Shown in pieces: positions 9,332 to 17,742 of a stretch of 64,000 nucleotides of DNA. The stretch is taken from positions 1-64,000 of the forward strand of contig CAKUNF010000001.1 in NCBI GenBank assembly GCA_934668375.1, written 5' to 3'. The DNA comes from an uncultured Parolsenella sp. Lineage in GTDB: Bacteria > Actinomycetota > Coriobacteriia > Coriobacteriales > Atopobiaceae. Position numbers and translations under genes: made by a program. Position 1 is the first letter of the stretch; each line of letters opens with the position of its first letter. The notes under the pieces were generated by a model that made no database searches, was not told the DNA's origin, and saw only the letters and a program-made list of their open reading frames with translations.

Positions 9332-10162
9332 ATGTCCGATACCGAGAAGGACCTGCTCAGCGGCCAGACCGTGGGCATCATTGGCGCCGGCTCCATGGGC
9401 GGCTCCATCGCCCGTGGGCTCGTGGAGTCCGGCGCCCTGCCCGGCTCGAACGTGTTCGTGTGCGACCACAATCCCGGCAAGCTCGAGGCGCTGGCCTCCG
9501 AGGCGGGCGTGCGCACGTTCCAGACGTCTTCCGAGCTGCTCGCCGCCAAGCCCGGCATCGTCGTGCTCGCCGTGAAGCCGCAGGTGCTTGCCCCCGTGCT
9601 CGCACAGCACGCGGCAGACCTCGACGGGGTGCTCGTGGTCTCCATCGCGGCCGGCGTCACGCTCGCCACGCTCGAGGCGGCGCTTCCCGGCTCGCGCGTC
9701 GTGCGCGTCATGCCCAACCTGCCCGTCTCGGTGCGCTCGGGCGCCTCGGCCGTCACGGGCGGTGCCTCTGCGAGCGCGACGGACGTGGAGACCGTTCGCG
9801 CGCTGTTCGCCACGCTCGGCTCCGCAAAGGTCATGCGCGAGGACCAGCTCGACGCCGAGGGCGCCGTCGTGGGCTGCGCGCCGGCCTACTTTGCCCTCAT
9901 GGTGGACGCCCTCACGCGTGCCGGCATCCGTGCGGGACTGCGCGCCGCGGACGCCCGCGAGATGGTGAACGCCACGATGCTCGGCGTGGCCGAGTCGCTC
10001 GCCCAGAGCGGCGAGCACCCGCGCGCCTACATGGAACGTGTGACGTCTCCGGGCGGCACCACGGCCGCCGCCCTCTACGAGCTCGAGCCCGCGCTCGTCG
10101 ACGGCTGCTATGACGCGGTGGACGCCGCGCTTGCGCGCACGGCCGAGCTTGCGAAGGGTTAG
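9332..10162 (+). CDS. proC: Pyrroline-5-carboxylate reductase
   Basis: Catalyses the last step of proline synthesis, NAD(P)H-dependent reduction of 1-pyrroline-5-carboxylate. The Rossmann motif GIIGAGSMGGSIARGL is at the N-terminus. VVRVMPNLPVSVRSGASAV and the C-terminal SPGGTTAAALYELE are family signatures. The start at 9332 is preceded by AAGGGGG (9321-9327). The length, 276 residues, is normal. It lies between sepF and yggT, a placement commonly seen in Gram-positive ylm clusters. Confidence 0.95.
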   Translation: MSDTEKDLLSGQTVGIIGAGSMGGSIARGLVESGALPGSNVFVCDHNPGKLEALASEAGVRTFQTSSELLAAKPGIVVLAVKPQVLAPVLAQHAADLDGVLVVSIAAGVTLATLEAALPGSRVVRVMPNLPVSVRSGASAVTGGASASATDVETVRALFATLGSAKVMREDQLDAEGAVVGCAPAYFALMVDALTRAGIRAGLRAADAREMVNATMLGVAESLAQSGEHPRAYMERVTSPGGTTAAALYELEPALVDGCYDAVDAALARTAELAKG

Positions 10163-10165
10163 CGC

Positions 10166-10444
10166 ATGGAGATCTATCGCGTCATCAACCTCGTCTCCGC
10201 GCTCGTCAACTTCTACGAGTGGCTTGTGATCATCTGGTGCTTCATGTCGTGGTTCCCGCTGCGCGAGGGCAGCCTCATGTATGACATCGCCGTGGTCATC
10301 GACCGCATCGTGAGCCCGTACATGAACCTGTTCCGGCGCTTCATCCCGCCGCTGGGCGGCATGGACTTCTCGCCGATCGTGGGCCTGTTCGTCCTCTCGA
10401 TCGGTGAGCGCCTGATCTTTCGCCTGCTGCTGGGCCTGGCCTAG
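10166..10444 (+). CDS. YggT family membrane protein (YlmG)
   Basis: A 92-residue protein with two hydrophobic segments, about residues 5-30 (LVSALVNFYEWLVIIWCFMSW) and 62-90. Between them lie the family motifs FPLREGSLMYDIAV and RIVSPYMNLFRRFIPPLGGMDFSPIVGLFVL. YggT/YlmG proteins are linked to division and membrane organisation, though the exact role is unclear. It begins 4 bases after proC and is followed by divIVA after a 197-base gap, the standard ylmG-divIVA order. Confidence 0.9.
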   Translation: MEIYRVINLVSALVNFYEWLVIIWCFMSWFPLREGSLMYDIAVVIDRIVSPYMNLFRRFIPPLGGMDFSPIVGLFVLSIGERLIFRLLLGLA

Positions 10445-10448
10445 CGCC

Positions 10449-10477
10449 TGCCCAGGGGGGGCGTGGCCCTTTGGGCA
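10449..10477. repeat. Palindromic intergenic repeat, family A (variant)
   Basis: TGCCCA ... TGGGCA arms with a G-rich left interior and CCCTT on the right, 4 bases after the yggT stop. It resembles the other family A palindromes in arms and position at a gene end. Confidence 0.5.
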
Positions 10478-10641
10478 ATGCGTCGGGCGACGCCGTGCCG
10501 CCCGCATTCGGCATCGCGGCTTTTGTCGCGCGTTTGTGACCCGCCCCGCTCACGAATCGCGGGCGGGTTATACTGGTAAGAGGCTAATCGCGTGACCTGG
10601 GCGCACGCCCCGCACGCCCATAGGAACGAAAGGGATTCAGA

Positions 10642-11319
10642 ATGGCAATCACACCCGCAGAAATCGACAACCTCTGCTTCTCTCCGTCCAAGAAGGGCTA
10701 TGACACCGACGAGGTCGACGCCTTCCTCGAGCGCTGCTCGAGCGAGGTCGACGCCATGCTCCAGAAGATCGCCGACCTCAAGGGCCGCCTGACCGCCTCC
10801 GAGCAGCAGCTTGCCGCCGCCCAGGCCCAGGTCGCCCAGCTCCAGAGCCAGCAGCCCGCCGAGGCTGCCGCGCCCGCCGTTGCCCCCACCGGCCTCACCG
10901 CCTCCGAGAGCCAGATTTCCAAGGTCCTCATCGTGGCCCAGCAGAGCGCCGACAAGATCGTTGCCGAGGCCCGCGACAACGCCGAGAAGATTCGCAACGA
11001 CGCAGACCAGAAGGCCCGCGAGGTCATTCGCCAGGCCCTGGCCGAGAAGCAGAGCGAGCTTGACGAGATGGATCGCCTCAAGGAGTCCCGCGAGCAGTTC
11101 CGCGACCAGTACAAGGCCCTGCTCCAGCACTTCATGGACGATGCGGACAACGCCTTCTCCGGCCAGCTCTCCACGAGCCTACCCACCGGCTCCGCCGCTG
11201 CCGCCCAGGCCGCCGCTCCCGTGGCTGCCCCGGCTGCGTCCTATGACGCGGACGCCACGCAGCTCGCGCAGCCCTCTCAGCTGCCGATGTCTGGCGTGGA
11301 CGTGGACGACCTCGACTAG
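10642..11319 (+). CDS. divIVA: DivIVA-domain cell polarity/division protein
   Basis: Membrane-curvature-sensing coiled-coil protein that organises septum and poles. The DivIVA N-terminus is clear: MAITPAEIDNLCFSPSKKGY followed by DTDEVDAFLERCSSEVDAML. Residues about 35-75 and 95-160 are predicted coiled coil (heptad-like, rich in Glu, Lys, Ala, Gln), separated by an Ala/Pro linker. The C-terminus is another Ala/Pro-rich segment. It has 225 residues and a GAACGAAAGGGA ribosome binding region. A TATACT at 10569-10574 in the preceding gap may be a -10 element, but no good -35 box was found. Confidence 0.93.
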   Translation: MAITPAEIDNLCFSPSKKGYDTDEVDAFLERCSSEVDAMLQKIADLKGRLTASEQQLAAAQAQVAQLQSQQPAEAAAPAVAPTGLTASESQISKVLIVAQQSADKIVAEARDNAEKIRNDADQKAREVIRQALAEKQSELDEMDRLKESREQFRDQYKALLQHFMDDADNAFSGQLSTSLPTGSAAAAQAAAPVAAPAASYDADATQLAQPSQLPMSGVDVDDLD

Positions 11320-11347
11320 CTTGTAGGCCGCAACCATCTGATTGCTT

Positions 11348-11384
11348 GGGGCAGGCTCGCCGCGCGGGTCTGCCCCTTCTCGTT
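11348..11384 (+). terminator. Probable intrinsic terminator after divIVA
   Basis: Perfect 7-bp stem GGGGCAG/CTGCCCC (11348-11354 with 11370-11376), followed by TTCTCGTT. The tract is U-rich but interrupted, so termination strength is uncertain. Confidence 0.55.
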
Positions 11385-11395
11385 AGGGAGGGGCC

Positions 11396-12052
11396 ATGGG
11401 CCTGTTGAGGGAGTTCTGCGCCGAGAACATGGAGCACGTGCCGGCCGCCATCGAGGCGGGTGCAGGCCGCATCGAGCTGTGCGACAACCTCGCCGTGGGC
11501 GGCACGAGCCCCAGTACGGGCGTCATCCGGGCGGCGTGTGCCTATGGCCGCAGCCATGGCGCCGACGTCATGGTCATGGTGCGCCCGCGCGGGGGAGACT
11601 TTGCCTACTCGGCAGCCGAGCTTGCCATGATGTGCGATGACATCGACGTGGCGCTCGAGGCGGGTGCCACGGGCGTCGTGTTTGGCTGTGCGAGCGAGGG
11701 ACACCTCGACACGGCTGCCACGCAGGTGCTTCTCGCGCGTGTCCATGAGGTCCGCGCCGACGTGCAGGTGACGTTTCACATGGCGTTCGACACAATCCGC
11801 GCGGACGAGCAGCTTGCGGTCATCGACTGGCTGGCCGAGCGCGGCGTCACGCGCATCCTCACGCACGGCGGGGGAGAGGGCACCTCGATCGCCGACAACG
11901 TGGCGCGCCTGCGCACGTACGTGGCGCGCGCGGCCGGACGCATCGGCATCCTTCCGGGTGCCGGCATCACCTGGGAGAACGCCGAGGACGTCGCCGCCGC
12001 CGTGGGCGTCTCCGAGGTCCACGGCACCCGCATCGTCCGCCTCCCGCGGTGA
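11396..12052 (+). CDS. cutC: CutC family protein
   Basis: TIM-barrel protein of the CutC family, long called copper homeostasis proteins although a direct copper function is disputed. Family features are EFCAENMEHVPAAIEAGAGR, IELCDNLAVGGTSPSTGVI, MVRPRGGDFAYS and ILTHGGG. The 218-residue length lies at the short end of the family. GGGAGGGG just upstream of 11396 is a strong ribosome binding site. It follows the divIVA terminator and is probably monocistronic. A family B palindrome overlaps its stop codon. Confidence 0.9.
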   Translation: MGLLREFCAENMEHVPAAIEAGAGRIELCDNLAVGGTSPSTGVIRAACAYGRSHGADVMVMVRPRGGDFAYSAAELAMMCDDIDVALEAGATGVVFGCASEGHLDTAATQVLLARVHEVRADVQVTFHMAFDTIRADEQLAVIDWLAERGVTRILTHGGGEGTSIADNVARLRTYVARAAGRIGILPGAGITWENAEDVAAAVGVSEVHGTRIVRLPR

Positions 12053-12080
12053 CACTTGGGGACGGGGTCAAACTGTCACC
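12048..12080. repeat. Palindromic intergenic repeat, family B
   Basis: GGTGACA ... TGTCACC arms enclosing CTTGGGGACGGGGTCAAAC. It overlaps the cutC stop codon. The same element recurs several times in 15405-15512. Confidence 0.75.
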
Positions 12081-12102
12081 GTCTGCCGCCGTTCTCGCGC
12101 AC

Positions 12103-12141
12103 GCAAAAAACGCTCCCTCGGCTGGGCCGGGGGAGCGTTGC
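12103..12141 (-). terminator. Intrinsic terminator of rnpB
   Basis: Read on the minus strand: AACGCTCCC, a GC-rich loop, GGGAGCGTT, then a run of Ts. This is a textbook rho-independent terminator placed just after the RNase P RNA. Confidence 0.85.
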
Positions 12142-12144
12142 GCT

Positions 12145-12513
<369 letters not shown>

Positions 12514-12519
12514 TGGGCG

Positions 12520-12525
12520 ATTGTA
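12520..12525 (-). promoter_or_regulatory. -10 box for rnpB
   Basis: TACAAT on the minus strand, placed 7 bases before the inferred RNase P RNA 5' end. No convincing -35 hexamer was identified; a TAACGCGTTA palindrome lies upstream. Confidence 0.5.
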
Positions 12526-12648
12526 GCACGCGCGTAACGCGTTACCCCGCGAGCCGCGCAAAGCTGCTATGATTTCGAACAATTCGCCTAATTCGGCGGG
12601 CGGGCTCGCGCGCTCGGCCGTCGTCACATCCACGCGGGAGGTCCCCAC

Positions 12649-13677
12649 ATGTCCATGAACTTCAAGCGCCGTCTGCCCATCCCGCAGGAGATTCGCGAGG
12701 GCATGCCGCTGTCCGCCGAGCTCGCTGCCAAGAAGGTCGAGTTCGACGCCCAGGTGGCCGCCGTCATCCGCGGCGAGGATTCCCGCAAGCTGCTCGTCAT
12801 CGGCCCGTGCTCCGCAGACCGCGAGGACTCCGTGCTGGACTACACCACGCGCCTGGCCAAGCTCGCCGAGGACGTCAAGGACCGACTCGTCATCGTCCCG
12901 CGCGTCTACACGGCCAAGCCCCGCACCAAGGGCACCGGCTACAAGGGCCTGCTCCACAACCCCGACCCGGATGCCGCCGGCGACGTCCTCGAGGGCGTCA
13001 AGGCCATCCGCCACATGCACCTCGCCGTGGCCGAGAACACCGGCTTCTTCACGGCCGACGAGATGCTCTACCCCGCGAACTTCCAGTACCTCTTCGACAT
13101 CCTGTCCTACGTGGCCGTGGGTGCCCGCTCCGTCGAGAACCAGGAGCACCGCCTCGTGGCCTCCGGCGTCTCCGTGCCCGTGGGCATGAAGAACCCCACG
13201 GCCGGCTCCACCACGGTCATGCTCAACTCCATCTACGCCGCCCAGGCCCCGCAGGAGTTCATCTACCGCAACTGGGAGGTCGAGACGCAGGGCAACCCGC
13301 TCGCGCACGCCATCCTTCGCGGCTACATCGGCCTGGATGGGCGCACCTACCCCAACTACCACTACGAGCACCTCGAGCGCCTCGCCGAGCGCTACACGGC
13401 CGAGAACTACGCCAACCCCGCCGTCATCGTGGACTGCAACCACGACAACTCCGGCAAGCGCCCGTTCGAGCAGTTCCGCATCTGCAAGGAGGTGCTCGAC
13501 TCCTGCCGTCGTAACGAGCAGATCCGCGGCCTCGTGAAGGGCTTCATGGTGGAGTCCTACCTCGAGGACGGCAACCAGCCCGTGGACGGCGGCGTGTACG
13601 GCAAGTCCATCACCGACGCCTGCATCGGCTGGGACAAGACGGAGTACCTCGTTCGCGAGCTCGCCGAGCGCGCCTAG
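12649..13677 (+). CDS. 3-deoxy-7-phosphoheptulonate synthase (DAHP synthase, type I)
   Basis: First enzyme of the shikimate pathway, condensing phosphoenolpyruvate and erythrose 4-phosphate. Type I (AroG/AroF-like) motifs are LLVIGPCSADREDS, PRVYTAKPRTKGTGYKG, GARSVENQEHRLVASG, PVGMKNPTAGS and VDCNHDNSGKRP. The last carries a metal-site His, and VKGFMVESYLEDGNQP completes the active site. The 342-residue length is normal. A GGGAG ribosome binding site lies upstream of 12649. It stands alone in the window without other aro genes, and a small hairpin (13689-13707) follows it. Which aromatic amino acid inhibits it cannot be read from the sequence. Confidence 0.95.
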   Translation: MSMNFKRRLPIPQEIREGMPLSAELAAKKVEFDAQVAAVIRGEDSRKLLVIGPCSADREDSVLDYTTRLAKLAEDVKDRLVIVPRVYTAKPRTKGTGYKGLLHNPDPDAAGDVLEGVKAIRHMHLAVAENTGFFTADEMLYPANFQYLFDILSYVAVGARSVENQEHRLVASGVSVPVGMKNPTAGSTTVMLNSIYAAQAPQEFIYRNWEVETQGNPLAHAILRGYIGLDGRTYPNYHYEHLERLAERYTAENYANPAVIVDCNHDNSGKRPFEQFRICKEVLDSCRRNEQIRGLVKGFMVESYLEDGNQPVDGGVYGKSITDACIGWDKTEYLVRELAERA

Positions 13678-13773
13678 CGTCTTGCCGGGCGGGTGACGCT
13701 TACCCGCACGTCCCATGAGCGCTACCATGGGAAACGCGTACGTTTGGTTCAGGTTCTTATCGAGGCGGGCAGC

Positions 13774-14028
13774 ATGGTCGAGCTAACACACACCATCAAG
13801 GATCCCCTGGGCTTCCATGCCCGCTCCGTGATGCTCGTCGCGGGCGAGTGCGCCCGGTGGAAGAGCGAGATGACCGTTGCCCATGGCACGCGCGAGGCCT
13901 CGGCCGACGATCCGATCGCCCTCATGGGACTCGAGGCGCACAAGGGCGACACCATCTCCGTGAAGATCTCTGGCGCGGACGAGGAGGACGCCGCGGACTT
14001 CATGGCGCACCTTCTCCGGAGGCTCTAG
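13774..14028 (+). CDS. HPr family phosphocarrier protein
   Basis: HPr proteins carry phosphate on a histidine in the sugar phosphotransferase system. The 84-residue protein has the active-site segment KDPLGFHARSVML, with the phospho-His in FHAR, and the C-terminal KGDTISVKISGADEEDA. Aligning on KG, the regulatory Ser46 of Firmicute HPr falls on Asp in ASADDPIALMGL. The usual Pro after HAR is Ser. So ATP-dependent seryl phosphorylation of the usual type looks impossible. The start at 13774 is preceded by GAGGCGGG. No enzyme I gene is next to it; the YigZ gene follows with a one-base overlap. Confidence 0.88.
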   Translation: MVELTHTIKDPLGFHARSVMLVAGECARWKSEMTVAHGTREASADDPIALMGLEAHKGDTISVKISGADEEDAADFMAHLLRRL

Positions 14029-14729
14029 TGGCCCGTCCCAAGCAACCAAAGCAAACCGCTCCTCATGGCGAGGCGGCTCCCGCGTCTTCGGGAGCCGCCT
14101 CGTATCTCACGCTGCGAGCCGGCCAGGTGGTCGAGGCCGAGTTCGTGGACCGCAAGAGCCGCTTCATCGCCCAGCTCACGCACGTGGAGAGCGAGGAGGC
14201 GGCAAACGAGTTCATCGCTGGCGTGCGCTCCCACCACTATGACGCCCGCCACAACGTGCCGGCGTGGATCCTCGCGGACGGCCGCGAGCGCCAGAGCGAC
14301 GACGGCGAGCCCCAGCGCACGAGCGGCATGCCCACGCTCGAGACCCTGCGAGGCGCCGGCCTCATGAACGTGTGCTGCGTGGTGACGCGCTACTTTGGCG
14401 GCACGCTGCTGGGTCCGGGCGGCCTCGTGCGCGCCTACACCACGGCCGCGCAGCGTGCCATCGAGGCGGCCCGCGAGGCTGGTGCCGTCGTCGAGAAGAC
14501 GCTCGTGGTGCCCGTCGAGGTGGGCGTGCCCTACGCGATGCACGACCGTGTCCGCGACCTCGCGGACCGCAGCGGCGCCCACGTGGCGGGCTGCGACTAC
14601 GCGGCGGACGTCACGCTCTCGCTCGTGTTCCGCGCGGGCGAGGAGGTGCCGTTCGTGGACGCCATGCGCGAGCTCATGGCTGGGCAGGACGTGTGCCTCG
14701 TGGGCGAGCCGGAGTTCAGCGAGTTCTAG
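14028..14729 (+). CDS. YigZ/IMPACT family protein (UPF0029)
   Basis: A 233-residue protein of the YigZ/IMPACT family, whose bacterial function is not established. The N-terminal UPF0029 domain is clear: EFVDRKSRFIAQLTHVESEEA, RHNVPAWILADG, SDDGEPQRTSGMP and VTRYFGGTLLGPGGLVRAYTTAA. A C-terminal ferredoxin-like domain (DUF1949 position) follows from about residue 160. It starts with GTG at 14028, overlapping the TAG of the HPr gene, and CCGGAGG lies upstream. Its stop codon overlaps the stop codon of the convergent HAD gene. Confidence 0.92.
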   Translation: MARPKQPKQTAPHGEAAPASSGAASYLTLRAGQVVEAEFVDRKSRFIAQLTHVESEEAANEFIAGVRSHHYDARHNVPAWILADGRERQSDDGEPQRTSGMPTLETLRGAGLMNVCCVVTRYFGGTLLGPGGLVRAYTTAAQRAIEAAREAGAVVEKTLVVPVEVGVPYAMHDRVRDLADRSGAHVAGCDYAADVTLSLVFRAGEEVPFVDAMRELMAGQDVCLVGEPEFSEF

Positions 14730-15364
14730 TTTGCCGGGGCCTGGGTCTGTGCCTGGGCGCCCGCCTCGTCGGCGATGAAGTCCTCCAGCGCGCTCACGTC
14801 TCCCGTGAAGTGGAACGGGTGCATGCCGGCGATGGCGGCACCCTTGCAGTTGTCGAGGTTGTCGTCCACAAAGATGCAGGTGTCGGGCGCAATCTCGTAG
14901 CGATCGCACAGCAGCGCGAAGATGGCCGGATCCGGCTTCATGATTCGCTCGAAGGCAGAGACAACGACGCCGTCCGCAATCGCGGCCACCGGCGCCTGGT
15001 CGAGCTGCTCGTGGATGCGCGTGGAGGCGTTCGAGAGCACGTAGACGCCCCAGCCGGCTGCCTTGAGGCGCGCGGCGAGCGCGTTCGTGCCCTCGATCAC
15101 CTGGGAGTGCTCGGGCCAGTGGGCGAGGCACTCGTGCAGGTTGGGCAGCAGGCGCTCGGGCGTGTGGGCCTCGGCCACGCGCAGCATCGTGTCGTGGTCG
15201 ATGGCGCCGGCGTCGAGCAGCGCCCACTCCGTGCGGCCGAACAAGCCCTCGTAGAGCGCCTGGGCATCCTGCTCGCACTCCGTGAAGACGCGCGAGAAGT
15301 ACATCCCGTCAAACGTCATGAGCACGTTTCCCATGTCGAACACGATGTTGTGAGCTGCCGTCAT
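14726..15364 (-). CDS. HAD superfamily hydrolase
   Basis: HAD-type phosphatase of 212 residues. Motif I is NIVFDMGNVLMTFD, where the second Asp position of DxD is replaced by Gly-Asn as in several phosphatase-like or dehalogenase-like HADs. Motif II is YVLSNAS and the motif III/IV region is IMKPDPAIFALLCDRY ... CIFVDDNLDN. The helical cap lies at about residues 17-90. This pattern resembles the YihX-like sugar phosphatases, but the substrate is unknown. The start at 15364 follows GAGAGGAGACGC on the minus strand. It is convergent with the YigZ gene, and a cluster of family B repeats lies upstream. Confidence 0.88.
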   Translation of the reverse strand: MTAAHNIVFDMGNVLMTFDGMYFSRVFTECEQDAQALYEGLFGRTEWALLDAGAIDHDTMLRVAEAHTPERLLPNLHECLAHWPEHSQVIEGTNALAARLKAAGWGVYVLSNASTRIHEQLDQAPVAAIADGVVVSAFERIMKPDPAIFALLCDRYEIAPDTCIFVDDNLDNCKGAAIAGMHPFHFTGDVSALEDFIADEAGAQAQTQAPAN

Positions 15365-15404
15365 GTGCGTCTCCTCTCGATGAGCGTGTGCCCCCCATTC
15401 TAGC

Positions 15405-15512
15405 GGTGACACTTGGGTGACACTTGGGGACGGGGTCAAACTGTCACCAACTGTCCCAAGTGTCACCGTTCGGCAGCGAGGTGACAGAACGACCCCGTCC
15501 CCAAGTGTCACC
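15405..15512. repeat. Cluster of family B palindromic repeats
   Basis: About 108 bases built from GTGACACTTGGG-type units in both orientations. The outer arms GGTGACACTTGGGGACGG... (from 15415) and the matching complement ending at 15512 form a 22-bp perfect inverted repeat. Inside lie further TGTCACC/GGTGACA copies. It separates the divergent HAD and PiT genes and could fold into several alternative cruciforms. Confidence 0.8.
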
Positions 15513-15621
15513 GTTCGGCCGCAGAACCGTGCGCGTCTGCCGCCGCGTCTGCCGTCCCGGCGGCGAACCCCGCCCCGCCCGTGGAAAACTGAAGTCGAGA
15601 ACGCATGGGAAGGGGAGAGTC

Positions 15622-16674
15622 ATGGACGTCTCGTTCGCGCACTTTATGGGCCAGCTTGCCAGCAGCCCGCCGCTGGCGCTCACGACGCTGCTCACGCTGG
15701 GCGTCATCTTCGTGAACGGCTGGACGGACGCGCCCAACGCCATCGCCACCTGCGTCACGACGCGATGCATGCGCGTGAAGCCCGCCATCCTCATGAGCGC
15801 CGCGCTCAACTTCGCCGGCGTGCTCGTGATGACGCACCTCAACGCGAGCGTGGCCGCCACCATCTCCAACATGGTGGACTTTGGCACGGACACCCAGGCG
15901 GCGCTCATCGCGCTGTGCGCCGCGCTGTTCTCCATCGTGGTCTACAGCGTGGCGGCCTCGGTCTTTGGCATCCCCACGAGCGAGAGCCACAGCCTCATCG
16001 CGGGCCTCACGGGAGCGGCCATCGCCATCCAGGGCGGCATGGACGGCGTGAACGCGCACGAGTGGGTCAAGGTCATATACGGCCTGGTCATGAGCCTCGT
16101 GCTGGGCTTTGCGATCGGCTGGCTCACCTGCAAGCTCGTGACGCTCGCCTTTGCCGGCGCGGACCGGCGCCGCGCGGACGGCTTCTTTCGCTACGCGCAG
16201 ATCGCGGCCGCCGCGGCCATGAGCTTCATGCACGGGGCGCAGGACGGCCAGAAGTTCATCGGCGTGCTGTTCCTGGGCGTGGCGCTGTGCAACGGCCAGC
16301 CGGGCGTCGAGGGCGTCGTGATCCCCGTGTGGCTCATGCTGCTGTGCAGCCTCACGATGGGCGTGGGCACGAGCGTGGGCGGCGAGCCCATCATCAAGAG
16401 CGTGGGCATGGACATGGTGAAGCTCGAGAAGTACCAGGGCTTCGCGGCAGACCTCGCAAGCTCGCTGTGCCTACTCGTGATGACCGAGCTCGGCATCCCC
16501 GTCTCCACGACGCACACCAAGACGAGCGCAATCATGGGCGTGGGTGCGGTGCGGCGCCTCTCGGCCATCAACTTTGGCGTGGTGCGGGACATGATGCTCA
16601 CGTGGGTGTTCACGTTCCCGGGCTGCGGCCTCATCAGCTTCGCGATGGCGAAACTGTTCATGTTCCTGTTCTAG
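15622..16674 (+). CDS. PiT-family inorganic phosphate transporter
   Basis: Low-affinity, ion-coupled phosphate transporter in the cytoplasmic membrane. The two PiT signature repeats are present, FVNGWTDAPNAIATCVTTR near the N-terminus and SFMHGAQDGQKFIGV around residue 203. GIPTSESHSLIAGLTGAAI and GIPVSTTHTKTSAIMGVG are the paired pore loops. About ten membrane segments are expected over the 350 residues. The start at 15622 is preceded by AAGGGGAG. It forms an operon with the DUF47 gene, the usual PiT accessory. The window thus holds both a high-affinity (Pst) and a low-affinity phosphate system. Confidence 0.94.
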   Translation: MDVSFAHFMGQLASSPPLALTTLLTLGVIFVNGWTDAPNAIATCVTTRCMRVKPAILMSAALNFAGVLVMTHLNASVAATISNMVDFGTDTQAALIALCAALFSIVVYSVAASVFGIPTSESHSLIAGLTGAAIAIQGGMDGVNAHEWVKVIYGLVMSLVLGFAIGWLTCKLVTLAFAGADRRRADGFFRYAQIAAAAAMSFMHGAQDGQKFIGVLFLGVALCNGQPGVEGVVIPVWLMLLCSLTMGVGTSVGGEPIIKSVGMDMVKLEKYQGFAADLASSLCLLVMTELGIPVSTTHTKTSAIMGVGAVRRLSAINFGVVRDMMLTWVFTFPGCGLISFAMAKLFMFLF

Positions 16675-16725
16675 CGAATGGCGGCCACGGCGCAAGTGCC
16701 GGGCTGCGGGCGAGGGGAGCCAGCG

Positions 16726-17349
16726 ATGGCGCGCAAGGCAGACAGCTTCTACTTCGATAACTTCAACGCGTGTGCCGAGAACAACTGCCGGGCGGCGCGG
16801 CTGCTCGAGCAGGTCATGCGCGAGTACGACCCAGACGGCCTCACGGAGCGCATCAACGAGATGCACGAGATGGAGCAGGCCAACGACGAGCTGCGCCACG
16901 AGCTGCTGGACACCGTTCTCACGGCGTTCATCACGCCCATCGAGCGCGAGGGGATCGTGGCCCTCTCCGCACGCCTCGACGACGTCACGGACTGCATCGA
17001 GGGCGTGCTGCACCGGCTGTACTACAACAACGTCCGCGAGCTCACGGCCGGCGCCCTCGAGATGGTGACGCTGCTCGTGCGTGCGTGCGACGAGGTGCGA
17101 GACACCGTGGCCGAGCTGCCCAACTTCCGCAAGTCCAAGACGCTGCGCGACCACATCGTGGCCATCAACACCGTGGAGGGCCTGGCGGACGACGTCTTCG
17201 TTCGCATCATGCGCGAGCTCCACGAGGGCGAGACGGACGCCCTGCGCGTCATCTCCACGCGCGAGACCTACATGTACCTGGAGTATTGCGTGGACGCCTG
17301 CGAGCACGTGGGCGACGAGGTCATGGGCATCGTGATGGAGAACAGCTAG
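16726..17349 (+). CDS. DUF47 family PhoU-like protein
   Basis: All-helical PhoU-like protein of 207 residues that accompanies PiT transporters and is thought to regulate them. Family features are FNACAENNCRAARLLEQVM, the central FITPIEREGIVALSARLDDVTDCIEGV and ISTRETYMYLEYCVDACEHVGD. The start at 16726 is chosen because GAGGGGAG precedes it; an in-frame ATG at 16678 lacks a site. It begins 51 bases after the PiT stop and is very likely cotranscribed with it. Confidence 0.93.
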   Translation: MARKADSFYFDNFNACAENNCRAARLLEQVMREYDPDGLTERINEMHEMEQANDELRHELLDTVLTAFITPIEREGIVALSARLDDVTDCIEGVLHRLYYNNVRELTAGALEMVTLLVRACDEVRDTVAELPNFRKSKTLRDHIVAINTVEGLADDVFVRIMRELHEGETDALRVISTRETYMYLEYCVDACEHVGDEVMGIVMENS

Positions 17350-17448
17350 GGCGTGGGCGGGCCTTGGGTGGCGTTCATCTCATGCTGCGAGATGTGCCAA
17401 AACATGTACTAGACTATGTGCAGAAGTGGCTACATTGAGGAGAAGGTC

Positions 17449-17742
17449 ATGGACGCAATCTACTCGGCAACGATGCTTCGGGACAAGCCCCGCGAGGTGA
17501 AAGAGGCCGCGAAGCACAACCTCGTCCGAATCACCGAGAACGGTAATGGCGCATTCGTATTCTGTTCGGAAGAGATATATCGCGAGAAGATTGCCGAGGC
17601 CGCCGAGCAGGCTGCCTATGAGGCGCGCGTCTCTATGGGTATCGAGAGAGGACGCGCCGACGTTGCCACTGGTCGCGTTTTTGAGGGCTCTCTCGACGAT
17701 CTCCTTGATGAGGCCGAGCGAAGGGCTGGCGTAAATGGCTAG
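17449..17742 (+). CDS. Antitoxin of a RelE/ParE-type module
   Basis: A 97-residue protein placed directly before a RelE/ParE-like toxin with an 8-base overlap, so it is read as the antitoxin. The N-terminal half (MDAIYSATMLRDKPREVKEA, FVFCSEEIYREKI) looks like a Phd/RelB-type DNA-binding strand-helix fold. The C-terminal half is acidic (SLDDLLDEAERRAG), as expected for a toxin-wrapping tail. GAGGAGAAGG gives a strong ribosome binding site. The upstream sequence has an ACATGT palindrome near 17402, a possible operator. The exact antitoxin family was not identified. Confidence 0.75.
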   Translation: MDAIYSATMLRDKPREVKEAAKHNLVRITENGNGAFVFCSEEIYREKIAEAAEQAAYEARVSMGIERGRADVATGRVFEGSLDDLLDEAERRAGVNG

